A model generated the notes under the pieces. That model saw only the letters and a list, made by a program, of their open reading frames with translations, was not told the DNA's origin and made no database searches. A program made the position numbers and the translations under genes. 64,000 nucleotides of DNA from Vibrio spartinae (GTDB lineage Bacteria > Pseudomonadota > Gammaproteobacteria > Enterobacterales > Vibrionaceae): contig NZ_AP024907.1 of the NCBI RefSeq assembly GCF_024347135.1, positions 1,169,001-1,233,000 on the forward strand, written 5' to 3'. Shown piece after piece: positions 16,744 through 28,300 of this stretch; position 1 is the first letter of the stretch, and every line of letters begins with the position of its first letter.

Positions 16744-18294
16744 ATGCCCGAATTAACATTACACCCCGGAAAGCTCACGCTCAGTGAGTTACGTCAAATC
16801 AGCCGGGAACCGATCAAAATCTCGCTCGACAGGCAGGCCATTGCCGCGATTCATGCCAGTACCGAGGTGGTGAACCGAGTGATTGTCGAAGACCAGGCGG
16901 TTTACGGGATTAATACCGGGTTTGGTTTATTGGCCAATACCCGGATTGCCACGGAAGATTTAGATGAATTACAGCGCAGTATTGTGTTGTCTCACGCTGC
17001 CGGGATCGGTAAATTCATGGATGATGCCACCGTCCGATTGATGATGGTTCTCAAAGTGAACAGCCTTGCCCGCGGGTATTCCGGTATTCGTCTTGCAGTG
17101 GTCGAAGCGATGATCACCTTGATTAACAAAGAAATATATCCCTGCGTACCACAAAAAGGTTCGGTTGGCGCTTCGGGTGATCTGGCGCCGCTGGCTCACA
17201 TGAGTGCTGTGCTGCTCGGTGAAGGACAGGCGCGTTATAAAGGGGAAGTCATTTCCGGTCAGGCTGCATTGGCAATTGCAGGGATGGAACCGATCCAATT
17301 AGCGCCGAAAGAAGGGCTTGCCCTGCTCAATGGCACCCAAGCATCAACCGCCTTTGCGCTCGAAGGGCTGTTTGCAGCGGAAGACCTTTATGCCTCCGCT
17401 ATTGTCTGCGGTGCGCTCTCCGTTGAAGCCGCACTGGGTAGCCGGCGTCCGTTTGATGAGCGGATTCACGCCGTCCGGGGGCATCAGGGCCAGATGGATG
17501 CGGCTGCGGCTTATCGGCATCTGCTGACGGAACTGAGTGAACTGGGTGAATCACATTCTAATTGTGAAAAAGTGCAAGACCCATATTCACTGCGCTGCCA
17601 GCCTCAGGTGATGGGCGCATGTTTAACTCAGGTTCGCCATGCCGCCAGCACATTGCTTGTTGAGGCCAATGCGGTGTCGGATAACCCGCTGGTGTTTGCT
17701 GAGCAAGGCGATATTGTTTCCGGGGGAAATTTCCATGCGGAACCGGTGGCTTTTGCTGCGGATAATCTGGCACTTGCCATCGCTGAAATCGGTAGTCTGT
17801 CAGAGCGACGAATGGCGCTGTTAATCGATAGTCATCTGAGTAAGTTACCGCCATTTTTGGTGGAAAACGGCGGCGTCAATTCAGGGTTCATGATCGCACA
17901 AGTGACTGCGGCAGCACTCGCCAGTGAAAATAAAACGTTTGCTCATCCGGCATCGGTCGATAGTCTGCCGACATCTGCGAATCAGGAGGATCATGTGTCC
18001 ATGGCGACATTTGCCGCCCGACGACTCAAAGATATGGCGGAAAATACGCGCGGTATTCTGGCCGTTGAAATTCTGGCGGCGGTACAAGGTTTGGACTTCC
18101 GTTCCCCGTTGAAATCAACGGAGCGGCTGGAGCAAGCGCGTGCTGATTTACGTGCGCGTGTCCCTTTCTATGACAAAGACCGTTATTTCGCTGCGGATAT
18201 CGAAAAAGCCAACGGACTGCTGGCGGAAGCCGTACATAATGAATTGATGCCGGCTGGTTTACTCCCAAGTGTGATAAGGGAGCATCATGAATAA
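16744..18294 (+). CDS. hutH: Histidine ammonia-lyase
   Basis: HutH deaminates L-histidine to trans-urocanate, the first step of histidine breakdown. Its 516 residues match the family. The Ala-Ser-Gly triad that cyclises into the MIO cofactor is at residues 143-145 ([12 protein letters not shown]). Other signatures are YGINTGFG (54-61) and the QEDHVSM segment. An open frame reaches back to 16687, but the conserved protein starts at the ATG at 16744, with GGAG upstream. The gene overlaps hutI by 8 bp and begins the hutHIGU transcript. Confidence 0.96.
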   Translation: MPELTLHPGKLTLSELRQISREPIKISLDRQAIAAIHASTEVVNRVIVEDQAVYGINTGFGLLANTRIATEDLDELQRSIVLSHAAGIGKFMDDATVRLMMVLKVNSLARGYSGIRLAVVEAMITLINKEIYPCVPQKGSVGASGDLAPLAHMSAVLLGEGQARYKGEVISGQAALAIAGMEPIQLAPKEGLALLNGTQASTAFALEGLFAAEDLYASAIVCGALSVEAALGSRRPFDERIHAVRGHQGQMDAAAAYRHLLTELSELGESHSNCEKVQDPYSLRCQPQVMGACLTQVRHAASTLLVEANAVSDNPLVFAEQGDIVSGGNFHAEPVAFAADNLALAIAEIGSLSERRMALLIDSHLSKLPPFLVENGGVNSGFMIAQVTAAALASENKTFAHPASVDSLPTSANQEDHVSMATFAARRLKDMAENTRGILAVEILAAVQGLDFRSPLKSTERLEQARADLRARVPFYDKDRYFAADIEKANGLLAEAVHNELMPAGLLPSVIREHHE

Positions 18295-19519
18295 ACCGCT
18301 GAATTTGGATTCGCTTTGGTATGGTTTTCATGCTGCAACCATGGCGAATGGTCAATATAGTGTGATTGAAGATGCTGCGATTGGTGTGCGCGACGGGCGA
18401 ATCGCGTGGATTGGCTGCCGGACGGAGTTGCCTGACTATCAGGCGCAGCAAGAACACGATTTCCACGGGGGCTGGGTCACTCCGGGTTTCGTTGATTGTC
18501 ATACCCATTTGGTGTTCGGGGGGAATCGGGCACATGAGTTTGAGCAACGGCTCAATGGTATGAGTTATCAAGCGATTGCCCAGCGTGGTGGCGGGATTGC
18601 AGCCTCGGTTCAGGCGACTCGTCAGGAAACGCCTGAGCAGTTGCTGGCCTCGGCGGCCCGGCGGCTGAAATCTCTGATGTGCGATGGTGTGACCACGCTG
18701 GAAATTAAATCAGGTTATGGTCTCTCGACCGAACATGAAGTGAAGATGCTTGAAGTGGCGCATCGGCTGGCTGAACTGTATCCGGTTGATATTCGTACCA
18801 CATGTCTGGCCGCCCATGCAGTGCCACCGGAGTATCAAGGTCGCAGCGATGCTTATATGGATTATCTCTGTGATGAATTATTACCGGAAATTGCCCAACG
18901 CGAGCTGGCGGATGCCGTGGATGCCTTTTGTGAAACCATTGCATTCAGCCCAGAACAGGTTGAACGTTATTTTCGCACTGCTCAGGCTTGCGGGATGCCG
19001 GTGAAGCTCCATGCGGAGCAATTATCCTCTCTGGGCGGCGCGACACTGGCGGCTCATTTTCAGGCGCTTTCTGCCGATCATCTGGAGTTTATAACTGAAA
19101 CGGATGTCGCGGCAATGCGTGAGTCCGGCACGGTTGCCGTGTTGTTACCGGGAGCTTATTTCACCCTCAAAGAGACCCAACGTCCGCCCGTCGAACTGTT
19201 ACGCCGCTATCAGGTGCCGATGGCGGTTGCTACCGACATTAATCCGGGCACATCTCCTGTGCTTTCACTGCGTCTGATGATGAACATGGCTTGTACACTC
19301 TTTGGTCTGACCCCGGAAGAGGCGTTAGCTGCGACCACCATTCATGCTGCACAAGCCTTGGGTTTAGCCGAGAGTCACGGGCAACTGAGTGTCGGGAAAG
19401 TTGCTGATTTTGTCTGCTGGGATGTGGCAAGTCCCGGTGAACTCAGTTACTGGCTTGGCGGTGATTTACTGAAAACACGAGTCAAAAGGGGAGCAATAAG
19501 CGATGTCGACGTCAATTGA
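18287..19519 (+). CDS. hutI: Imidazolonepropionase
   Basis: HutI hydrolyses 4-imidazolone-5-propanoate to N-formimidoyl-L-glutamate, the third step of the pathway. The 410-residue amidohydrolase shows the metal site [10 protein letters not shown] (near residues 66-75), then [22 protein letters not shown] and the [10 protein letters not shown] segment. It overlaps hutH by 8 bp and hutG by 17 bp, so translation is probably coupled. Its product goes to HutF, encoded on the other side of hutC. Confidence 0.96.
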   Translation: MNKPLNLDSLWYGFHAATMANGQYSVIEDAAIGVRDGRIAWIGCRTELPDYQAQQEHDFHGGWVTPGFVDCHTHLVFGGNRAHEFEQRLNGMSYQAIAQRGGGIAASVQATRQETPEQLLASAARRLKSLMCDGVTTLEIKSGYGLSTEHEVKMLEVAHRLAELYPVDIRTTCLAAHAVPPEYQGRSDAYMDYLCDELLPEIAQRELADAVDAFCETIAFSPEQVERYFRTAQACGMPVKLHAEQLSSLGGATLAAHFQALSADHLEFITETDVAAMRESGTVAVLLPGAYFTLKETQRPPVELLRRYQVPMAVATDINPGTSPVLSLRLMMNMACTLFGLTPEEALAATTIHAAQALGLAESHGQLSVGKVADFVCWDVASPGELSYWLGGDLLKTRVKRGAISDVDVN

Positions 19520-20369
19520 TCAGCCATTTCATTTTCGAGCCGGGCAGAGCCCGCTTTTGGTCAGTATGCCACATAGCGGGACGGCACGACTGCCGGGGAT
19601 GGATGCCAAACTGACCGATGCGGCCAAAGCGCTACCGGATACTGACTGGCATTTACCGACGCTGTATGATTTCTTAACAGAAATGGATGTCAGCGTCATT
19701 CAAGCCCATTATTCTCGTTATGTCGTCGATCTTAATCGTCCGATCGATGATCAACCGCTGTATACCAGTAAAACCACAGGGTTATTTCCTGACATCTTAT
19801 TCTCTGGTGAGCCTGTATTTATTGAGGGTGAAGGGTTTGATGAGGCGACGAAAGCGCGTATCAAAGCTGAAATCTGGCAGCCTTATCATCAAAAAATCAG
19901 CGAGACGCTCACGCAGATTCGGGACCGGCACGGCTACGCGATCCTGTTCGATGCCCACAGTATTGCCGCTCAGGTGCCGATGTTGTTTGACGGGACTTTG
20001 CCTGACTTTAATCTCGGAAATAACAATGGCCTTGCCTGTGCCACGACTATGCTGGAAAAACTGGCTGAGTTGGTGCGACACAGCCCGTATACCCATGTGT
20101 GTAACGGCCGTTTCAAAGGGGGATACATCACCCGTCATTACGGGCAGCCCTCAGCGCAAATTCACGCGGTTCAACTGGAGCTTTCTCAAGCGACCTATCT
20201 TGTGGACCGCCCTCAGACTCATCATTCTCAAAGCGATGCATCTGACGCTCAACCGGAGCTGGCCAAATACCAACTGGATCAGGCCAAACAGCGGCGTGTC
20301 GGGCCACTTTTACAGCAGTTGATGCAATCACTGTTGGCGCATGGCCATCCCACGGATCAAGCAGAATAA
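19503..20369 (+). CDS. hutG: N-formylglutamate deformylase
   Basis: This enzyme removes formate from N-formyl-L-glutamate to give glutamate, completing the HutF branch of the pathway. The 288 residues carry SMPHSGTARLP near the start, YSRYVVDLNRP, and LFDAHSIAAQVP, all characteristic of the deformylase family. The family is distinct from the arginase-like HutG of the formiminoglutamase branch. Having hutF and this type of hutG together is consistent. It overlaps hutI by 17 bp, and hutU begins 20 bp after its stop. Confidence 0.94.
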   Translation: MSTSIDQPFHFRAGQSPLLVSMPHSGTARLPGMDAKLTDAAKALPDTDWHLPTLYDFLTEMDVSVIQAHYSRYVVDLNRPIDDQPLYTSKTTGLFPDILFSGEPVFIEGEGFDEATKARIKAEIWQPYHQKISETLTQIRDRHGYAILFDAHSIAAQVPMLFDGTLPDFNLGNNNGLACATTMLEKLAELVRHSPYTHVCNGRFKGGYITRHYGQPSAQIHAVQLELSQATYLVDRPQTHHSQSDASDAQPELAKYQLDQAKQRRVGPLLQQLMQSLLAHGHPTDQAE

Positions 20370-20389
20370 GAATTGAGGCAGGGTAAAAC

Positions 20390-22402
20390 ATGAAGGTAAA
20401 TGATATGACATTGAAAGCGATGATTTTAGAAGGGATTCCTGCAACTTTGCCACCCAAGCGTGAGCGCAATGAGAACCTCAGCCATGCACCGAAAAGAAAA
20501 GCAATTCTGAGCCGCGAAGAGAAAATCCTTGCGGTGAAAAACGCACTTCGTTATTTCGACAAACAACATCATGCCGTCCTGGCTCCGGAGTTTTACGCGG
20601 AGCTGGAGACCTATGGCCGGATTTATATGTATCGGCTGATGCCGGATTACCCGATTACCGCACGCTCAATCGATGCCTTTCCACATCAGTCGCAACAGGC
20701 AGCAGCGATTATGCTGATGTTGAGCAATAACCTTGATGAAGCCGTCGCCCAACATCCGCAAGAGCTGATTACCTATGGCGGCAATGGTGCCGTGTTCTCA
20801 AATTGGGCTCAGTATCGTTTGACGATGAAATATCTGGCGGAAATGACCGATGAGCAGACACTGGTACTCTATTCCGGCCATCCGATGGGGTTGTATCCGT
20901 CACATCCCAATGCACCGAGAGTCGTCGTGAGCAACGGTATGATGATTCCCAATTATTCAAAGCCGGATGATTGGGAGAAGTTCAATGCCTTAGGGGTGAC
21001 CCAATACGGACAAATGACAGCAGGCTCGTTTATGTACATCGGCCCGCAAGGGATTGTTCATGGCACCACGATCACGGTGATGAACGCAGTGAGAATGAAA
21101 CGCGATCGGGATCCGGGCAAGTTACCACTGTTCGTGACTTCTGGTCTGGGGGGGATGAGTGGCGCTCAGCCTAAGGCTGCGGTGATTGCCCAAACCATTG
21201 GCGTTGTTGCTGAAATTAACCCGAAAGCGGCCTATAAACGTCATGAGCAAGGCTGGGTGGATGAAGTCCATCCGGATTTGGACGCACTGATGGAACGGAT
21301 CAAGCGGGCACAAATCGATAATCAACCCGTCTCTTTGGCCTATCTGGGGAACATTGTTGACTTGTGGGAGCGACTGGCTACAGAGGATATCCAAATCGAT
21401 TTAGGATCGGATCAGACGTCCCTGCATAATCCATGGGCGGGCGGTTATTATCCGGTCGGTTACACTTTTGATGAATCCAGCACGATGATGGCGCATGAAC
21501 CGGCGCAGTTCCGGGTCGCTGTACAGGCAACATTGAAGCGCCATGTGGCGGCGATTAATCAATTAACGGCCAAAGGCATGTATTTCTTCGATTACGGCAA
21601 TGCATTTCTGTTGGAAGCAAGTCGGGCTGGGGCTGATATTCTCAAGACAGACGGCTCGTTTAAGTATCCCTCTTATGTTGAAGATATTATGGGGCCGATG
21701 TGTTTTGATTATGGATTCGGTCCTTTCCGGTGGGTCTGTGCTTCATCTGATCCCCATGATCTGGCCATCACTGACCGGATTGCCGCAGAGATTCTGGAAG
21801 CCATGCATCAGCAGGCTCCGGCAGAGATTCGTCAGCAGATTGCGGATAACCTGTCATGGATTCAGCAGGCTGAACAAAACAAGCTGGTTGTCGGGTCGCA
21901 AGCGCGTATTTTATATGCCGATGCCGAAGGGCGGATGCGCATTGCGGCAGCGTTTAATCAGGCCGTAAAGCGTGGAGAAATCTCTGCCCCGGTGATTCTC
22001 GGACGTGATCATCACGATGTGTCCGGTACGGATTCACCATATCGGGAAACCGCCAATATTTACGACGGCTCTCGCTTTACAGCAGACATGGCGATTCACA
22101 ATGTTATCGGTGATGCCTTCCGGGGAGCGACTTGGGTCAGTATTCATAACGGAGGTGGTGTCGGCTGGGGTGAAGTGATCAACGGTGGATTCGGCATGGT
22201 ATTGGATGGCTCAGAGGTGTGTGATACCCGGCTGAAATCGATGCTGCACTGGGATGTCAATCATGGTATTTCTCGCAGAAGTTGGGCGAGAAATGAAGGT
22301 GCGCGCTTTGCCATTCAACGGGCGATGGCCCTTGAGCCGCGGCTGAAAGTGACGATTCCGGAAATAGCGGATGATGCACTATTGAATACGGTGGTGAAAT
22401 AA
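20390..22402 (+). CDS. hutU: Urocanate hydratase, long (UROC1-like) class
   Basis: HutU hydrates urocanate to 4-imidazolone-5-propanoate using tightly bound NAD+. The protein has 670 residues, against about 555 in the common bacterial form. Its sequence closely follows the long class known from animals (UROC1): RNALRY-like and PELYAEL-like N-terminal segments, QELITYGGNGAVFSNWAQ, YSGHPMGLYPSHPNAPR, GLGGMSGAQPKAAV (NAD site), and a C-terminal NGGGVGWGEVINGGFGMVLDG. A second ATG lies five codons in. It is the last gene before a strong terminator. Confidence 0.94.
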   Translation: MKVNDMTLKAMILEGIPATLPPKRERNENLSHAPKRKAILSREEKILAVKNALRYFDKQHHAVLAPEFYAELETYGRIYMYRLMPDYPITARSIDAFPHQSQQAAAIMLMLSNNLDEAVAQHPQELITYGGNGAVFSNWAQYRLTMKYLAEMTDEQTLVLYSGHPMGLYPSHPNAPRVVVSNGMMIPNYSKPDDWEKFNALGVTQYGQMTAGSFMYIGPQGIVHGTTITVMNAVRMKRDRDPGKLPLFVTSGLGGMSGAQPKAAVIAQTIGVVAEINPKAAYKRHEQGWVDEVHPDLDALMERIKRAQIDNQPVSLAYLGNIVDLWERLATEDIQIDLGSDQTSLHNPWAGGYYPVGYTFDESSTMMAHEPAQFRVAVQATLKRHVAAINQLTAKGMYFFDYGNAFLLEASRAGADILKTDGSFKYPSYVEDIMGPMCFDYGFGPFRWVCASSDPHDLAITDRIAAEILEAMHQQAPAEIRQQIADNLSWIQQAEQNKLVVGSQARILYADAEGRMRIAAAFNQAVKRGEISAPVILGRDHHDVSGTDSPYRETANIYDGSRFTADMAIHNVIGDAFRGATWVSIHNGGGVGWGEVINGGFGMVLDGSEVCDTRLKSMLHWDVNHGISRRSWARNEGARFAIQRAMALEPRLKVTIPEIADDALLNTVVK

Positions 22403-22422
22403 CACCATTCGTTCACATCCAA

Positions 22423-22452
22423 CAGAAAGCGCCGCAGTTGCGGCGCTTTCTG
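22423..22452. terminator. Bidirectional terminator after hutU
   Basis: CAGAAAGCGCCGC (22423-22435) and GCGGCGCTTTCTG (22440-22452) form a 13-bp perfect stem with a 4-nt loop. The T-rich and A-rich outer parts suit termination from either side, and it lies between convergent hutU and the yfbR-like gene. Confidence 0.85.
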
Positions 22453-22509
22453 ATCACAGTGATTATCACCCTGATCACAGTGGCTATCACCCGGTCAAGG
22501 TGAGCTGAT

Positions 22510-23145
22510 TCAACCTGAAATTTTATCAAAAGTGGTGGTACAGCTGTCGCAGAAAACCTCCATAAACACCGCAACTTCGGGCATGGTGGCGGTCAGTTTT
22601 TCAATGGTTCCGTCGAGCCCTTCTTTGACATGCACAAACTCATCATTGTGAAAGCGTAATTCATTTAAGGTTTTGATATAAGCTGCGAGAATATCCGCAG
22701 CTTTGACGATGGTTTTATACTCAGCATCGACATGTTTCTGCACCAGCAGACCGGTGAACTCATCACGCAAGTCTTCCGGTAGAGTATCCAGGCACTCTTG
22801 CTCGGCAATATCCTCAAGTTTTTTAAATGCAGCGGTAAATTCCGGGCTGTGGTACTTGGTCTTGGAATTGATATCCTGCAACTTGGTTTCTGATATTTCA
22901 TGATAAATCGCAATCACCGCCGCTCTTTCCGGGTTCAGTTGGCCGCCGAAGCGTTTATTTTTAATCACCGTCAGCAAATGCGCGATGACAGCGACCTGAT
23001 GTGAATGTTCTGAAACATTCTCTTCCTGAAAACAGTGCATCAGTGCCCAACGCTTGATCAGCGGCATTCGCGTCACCCATGCCATGAATGTACTTGTTTT
23101 TTTCAACTGACTGGTTTTTTTCAACGAACTGGGTTTTTTTTTCAC
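22510..23145 (-). CDS. yfbR: YfbR-like 5'-deoxynucleotidase (HD domain)
   Basis: YfbR-type HD phosphohydrolases remove phosphate from deoxynucleoside 5'-monophosphates. The HD-domain metal ligands are seen as ENVSEHSHQVA, AIYHEISE and VKAADILAAYIK, and the motif IKRWALMHCFQEENVSEHS matches YfbR closely. No ATG fits the family start. A GTG at 23145 is preceded by AAAGGA 7 bases away and gives 211 residues with a Lys-rich repeat at the N-terminus (KKPSSLKKTSQLKKTS). An in-frame ATG at 23214 would give 234 residues but has no ribosome binding site. Confidence 0.82.
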   Translation of the reverse strand: MKKKPSSLKKTSQLKKTSTFMAWVTRMPLIKRWALMHCFQEENVSEHSHQVAVIAHLLTVIKNKRFGGQLNPERAAVIAIYHEISETKLQDINSKTKYHSPEFTAAFKKLEDIAEQECLDTLPEDLRDEFTGLLVQKHVDAEYKTIVKAADILAAYIKTLNELRFHNDEFVHVKEGLDGTIEKLTATMPEVAVFMEVFCDSCTTTFDKISG

Positions 23146-23618
23146 TGGATTATCCTTTGCCCCTGAGGTGATATGTGTCGATGAACAAATCATCACATGT
23201 CGGTTATGGTACATGATTTGGGGGTGGTGCGTCTTACCGAGGGAATAAAAAATATGGCATAAAATGTGTCGGATAAAAGTGCATGTTGCATAAAAAACGA
23301 GAGCGGGAAATAACCAGAGGACAAGCTATCAGTGAAAAAATCAAGGCGTATTGTTTCTAATCTGGTTTTTCGCCGTGAAATATACATGCCATTATTATTC
23401 GCTTCATATTAATTAAATTTAAATATGAAATAGATTGCTCTATGGTTATATTTAAAATGTTGATCGCGGATAAATAATCAATATTTTTTAATAAAAATAG
23501 TGTACCAAATTTGAGAATGATATTGCTATTGATTTTTTTGTAACCTAATATCCATCCCCAATAAAAAAACAATAAATCCCCTTGTTGGGATCATATTTAA
23601 TGCTAGGTTGTTCCCTGA
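23146..23618. other. AT-rich leader upstream of cdiB
   Basis: This 473-bp region is clearly more AT-rich than its surroundings and carries no gene I can support. It marks the left edge of the accessory island. Promoters for the divergent yfbR-like and cdiB genes must be here. Its base composition would suit silencing by an H-NS-like protein. A small hairpin (ATCCC...GGGAT, about 23577-23592) lies shortly before the cdiB start. Confidence 0.5.
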
Positions 23619-25307
23619 ATGCGAAGATGTCATTTTCAGCGATTAGTGCTGTCTAAATATTTATTTCTTGCTGGTTGTAGTTATTTTATTTCTTTTTATG
23701 CCTATAGCGATAATGGCATAGCTCCGGTTTCTCCTGCGACTCAGGCAAGTATTGAGCAGGAGCAGCGGCAACGTCTGCAAGAGATAGAGCAGGCGAAACA
23801 GTCCGTTCAACAGCTGAGTGAATTACCGACCGTGCCGCCCGCTGAGCCCTCTGGGGCGCAGCAGTGTTTTTCCATACAACACATTGTTTTTTCTGGCAAT
23901 ACGATATTTTCTCACCAGCAGATCCTGACTTGGATTGATTTCAAACCGGGTTGTCAGGGGCTGTCACAGATTAATGAATATCTGCGGATAATTACCAACC
24001 AATATATCAGTGCCGGGTATGTCACCTCCCGGGCTTATTTAGTGCCTCAGGATTTGAGTCGCGGTGAATTAAAAATTGTCATTCTGGAAGGCAAACTGGA
24101 AGCACTGAAATTTAATGGTCGGACGGAAGGATTTCTGAATAATGCTTTCCCGGGATTAATTGATCATTTATTTAACCTGCGTGAAATCGAGCAAGGTCTC
24201 GATCAGATCAACCGTCTGTCCCGTTATAATGCCCAGATTAAAATCAGGCCGGGCAGTAAACAGGGATACAGCATTGTCGATATTCAGAGCGACACTCGAT
24301 TTTGGGGAAATACATCGGTCGGTGTGGAAAATGCCGGTCAGAAATCGACGGGAGAAACCCAGTTTCGTTATGCCTTCAATGCTGAAAATATTATTGATGC
24401 ACTCGATCAGTGGTCTTTCTCCGGCAGCCGGAGTCTCGACCCGCCGACCGGTCATGCCTCGGAAAGTCTCAGCCTGAGTCTGGATGTTCCCTACGGGCGC
24501 TGGAATACCAATTACCGCACCACTTACAGCCATTACGAAAGTGGTTTTGTCAGCAATGATTTTGTGTTCGGTACTTCGGGCAAAACCAATAGCCATGATG
24601 TGACGCTGAAACGGCTGCTTGCGCGCGATGCCCAAAGTAAGTCTTTTGTGACGGTCGGTCTGAGTCACCGCCGCGAAAAAAACTATCTCATGGACAGCCT
24701 GATTATTGCCAGCTCACGCAATCTGTCATCGGCTTATGTGGGCCTCGATTACAGCACTCGGCTTGGCTCAGGGTTTCTGACCGTGTCACCGCGCCTGACC
24801 ATGGGCTCAGACCTGTTTGGCGGTGAACGCAATCAACCGGGCTTCCCCAAGGCACAGTTCCGTAAAGGGACACTCACCGCCAGTTATACCCAGCCGTTTC
24901 AGTCCGGCCCGGTGTTCACCAGTACCCTATTTGCTCAGTGGAGTAACGACACACTCTATAGCAGCCAGCGCTTAAGTATCGGGGGCGAGTATTCGGTGCG
25001 TGGGTTTAAAGATGTCTCGATCAGCGGTGATCAAGGGTATTACTGGCGCAATGATCTCAGCTATCCGCTGGGCACACTGCCGTATATCGGTCAGGTCAGC
25101 GCGCAGTGGGCAGTCGATACCGGTTCAATTGTCCGGGATAAAAATGATGCGCTGGAGCGCGGCTCGCTGATGGGCACCCGTCTCGCCATCCGGACCCGCA
25201 GCCACCGGTTCAGCAGCAGTATTGCGATCGGCATGCCACTGGATGCTCCCGGAGCGCTGGATGCTGATCACTATATCGTCAATTATCGTCTGAATATCGC
25301 GATTTAA
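23619..25307 (+). CDS. cdiB: Two-partner secretion outer-membrane transporter (CdiB/ShlB type)
   Basis: TpsB transporters export a large TpsA partner across the outer membrane. Seen in the 562 residues are an N-terminal hydrophobic signal (LFLAGCSYFISFYAYS), a Gln/Glu-rich helix (about 45-70), and POTRA domains starting FSIQHIVFSGNTIFSHQQI (near residue 85). A C-terminal beta-barrel follows, with the conserved VRGF loop motif near residue 460. The start codon has a weak ribosome binding site. It is followed after 43 bp by the giant cdiA, its obvious substrate. I name it cdiB because that partner ends in a variable toxin with an immunity gene. Confidence 0.9.
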   Translation: MRRCHFQRLVLSKYLFLAGCSYFISFYAYSDNGIAPVSPATQASIEQEQRQRLQEIEQAKQSVQQLSELPTVPPAEPSGAQQCFSIQHIVFSGNTIFSHQQILTWIDFKPGCQGLSQINEYLRIITNQYISAGYVTSRAYLVPQDLSRGELKIVILEGKLEALKFNGRTEGFLNNAFPGLIDHLFNLREIEQGLDQINRLSRYNAQIKIRPGSKQGYSIVDIQSDTRFWGNTSVGVENAGQKSTGETQFRYAFNAENIIDALDQWSFSGSRSLDPPTGHASESLSLSLDVPYGRWNTNYRTTYSHYESGFVSNDFVFGTSGKTNSHDVTLKRLLARDAQSKSFVTVGLSHRREKNYLMDSLIIASSRNLSSAYVGLDYSTRLGSGFLTVSPRLTMGSDLFGGERNQPGFPKAQFRKGTLTASYTQPFQSGPVFTSTLFAQWSNDTLYSSQRLSIGGEYSVRGFKDVSISGDQGYYWRNDLSYPLGTLPYIGQVSAQWAVDTGSIVRDKNDALERGSLMGTRLAIRTRSHRFSSSIAIGMPLDAPGALDADHYIVNYRLNIAI

Positions 25308-25350
25308 GCCGCTAGGTACAAAGCAAAGTCTACAGTAAGGTACAAAAAAA

Positions 25351-28300
25351 ATGATAAAACCCGTCACTTTCTGGCAGCGCTCACTGGTCTACGTTATCTG
25401 CTGGACATTCAATATTCAGCCGCTGTTGGCTCATGTGATTGTGGACAACAGCCAGCACAATACCTCGGTGAATCATGCCGGCAATGGGGTTGAAGTGGTC
25501 AATATCGCCACGCCCAATGCCAACGGTTTATCCCACAACCAGTACCAGCAGTTTAATGTAGACCCGTCGGGCTTAATTCTTAATAACTCGACCGCGCAGG
25601 TCGCTCAGTCACAACTGGGTGGGTATTTGCAAAATAACCCCAACCTGCATGGTCAGGCTGCAACCGTCATTCTTAACGAAGTAACAGGTGCAAGCCGCAG
25701 TCAGTTACAGGGCTATACCGAAGTGTTCGGTCAGGGCGCCAATGTCATTTTAACCAACCCGTACGGGATTACCTGTAATGGTTGTGGTTTTATCAACACG
25801 CCCCGGGTGACCCTGTCGACCGGTACCCCGTTGATCGACAATGGCAATGTCACCGGATTTGATGTCTCCCAAGGCAGTGTCAGTATTGAAGGGCTGGGGC
25901 TTGATGCAACCCATCAGAGCTATTTTGACATCATCACCCGCACCGCACAGCTCAATGCAGAAATCCATGCCAATGACCTGAGTGTCGTTACCGGGAAGAA
26001 CCGGGTCAGTTATCAGAGTAATCAAGTCACAGCCACAACGGCTGACGATCAAGACACCGCGCCTGAGTTAGCCATCGATTCTTCCAATCTGGGGGGCATG
26101 TATGCCGGGCGGATTGCCTTGGTAGCAACCGATGCCGGAGTCGGGGTGAATGTCGGCAACCTGTCGGCGAGTCAGGGCGAGATTCAGATTAGCGCAGACG
26201 GACAGGTCACACTTGGCAAATCCAGTGCCCAGACTAACTTGGCGGTTAGCAGTCAGTCCGGTGTGACATTGAAGGGGAGTCAGTATGCAAAGCAGGCGGT
26301 CTCGGTCTCGGGACAGACTGTGCATGCCGATAGCGATATATTAGCTGCCGGTCAAAGCGTCTCTCTGACTGCCGCTGATGCGGTGACACTCAATCAGAGT
26401 CTGGTTGAAGCCGGTGTTGATGCTGACGGTAACCGGCTGACGGGCGGCATAGTTAATGTGCAGAGCCATGATTTGAACATCAACGCGAGCAACTTGATCG
26501 CCAATCAGCAACTGACAACAAAAGTGCGTCATGCCACCGTAGATCAAGACAGCCTGATGTATGGTCAGGAGATGACGCTGAATCAGCTTGGCAAGCTCGA
26601 TAACCGTGGTACGGTTGCGGCCACGCATCAACTGAGTGTCAATGGTACCGAGGCGAGTCTGGTTGGTGATGGTCATCTGACGGCCTCAGATATCACAATC
26701 AATAGTGACCGTTTGACACTGGATACGCATCTCACTGCCCAAACACTGGATGTGCAGGCTCGTCAGGCGCTGACGACCGATGAGCACAGTGACGTGAGCG
26801 CAGCAGAACAACTGACAGTGACGGCCGGAACGCTCAATCAGCAAGGTAAGCTGACCACCCGCGGTGACATGAATATCGATGCAACCGCTGCGACCTTAAA
26901 AGGTCATGTTGCCGCGCAAAATCTACACGTGAAGGCTCAACGGCTGACACAGGAAAGCGGCATCTTACAAGCAGGACAGGCACTGGATATCAGCGGCGGG
27001 TCGGTCACCTTGTCAGGGGACAGTGCTGCGAATACGAGTGTCGGGATTCAGGCTGATCAATTGACCCTGAACGGCACACTCCAGTCCGGTGGCGAGACCC
27101 GCCTGACAGTTGACGGTAAGATGCAGACCGGTGATGACAGTCAGTTGGTCACGCAAGGCCGATTGCTGGCAACGGTCGATGTGTTGACGCAACGCGGTAC
27201 GATGCAGTCCGGTGAGGATGTCACGTTAACGGGACACACGCTCAATAACGAGGGCGATGTATCGGCGCTCGGCAATACTCATCTGACGGCACAGGCACAA
27301 TTAACCAACCGCGGCACGGTGACATCCGGGCAGCAGCTCGTTATTGATGGCGGTGCGGTGACCAACAGCGGTGAGCTGTCAGCGCAGCAGGACACAAACG
27401 TGACTGTAACCGGTCAACTGGATAATCAGGCCAACGGTCTGATTTCCGGACAGGTGACCACCGTACAGGCGAAATCGGTAAACAATGCCGGGCAGTTACA
27501 GGCGCTGACCGATTTGGGGCTGACCACGGATGCACTCAATAATCGCGGGACACTCGCGGCACTCAGTGATGCAACGCTGACTGTTACCCATCATTTCACC
27601 AATCGCGGCACGGTCTCGGCAGCACATGATGCCCGTTTACTGACGGACAACCTGACCAACAGCGGCCACATTGTTGCCCGTGATAACCTGCTGATTGCCA
27701 AAGATACCAATCAATCCCGCAATACCACGTTCGATAATACTGACGGTAGCCTCAATGCGGAGTCAGGCAATCTCACCATTGCAACCCAAGGCGATCTCCA
27801 AGTCAGCGCCGGTCAACATCTCTTTGCCGGTAAAAATCTCACTCTTACAGCGGCAACACTGAACAATAGCGCGGAAATCACCGCTCAAGACAATACCCGT
27901 CTGATACTGGACGGTGTCACAACTGCACATGCCGGACTGACGAACCAAACGGATGCGCTGATTTCCGGTCAGACCACCAGCATTGACGCACAATCGGTGA
28001 ACAACCACGGGCAACTTCAGGCGCTGGGGAATTTAGGACTGACCGTATCATCGCTGGAAAACAGCGGCACGTTAACCGCGTTGAACACCACATTGAGCGT
28101 CAGCGATCATCTCTTGAATACGGGAGCGGTATCCGCTGTCGAGCATGTCAGCTTGCTGGCCGCTCAGGTAGACAATCAGGGTACCGTCTATGCCGGTGCG
28201 CATCTGTTGGTCGCTGCCGATCAACAGCAAAACCGTAGTGACAGCCTGAACAATGCCGGTCGGTTTGAAACCCACAATGGCGATATTGAGATTGTTACCG

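Noticed and set aside
22510..23214. ATG at 23214 as the start of the yfbR-like gene
   Set aside because: It has no ribosome binding site and adds a tail absent from the family. The GTG at 23145 has AAAGGA at good spacing.
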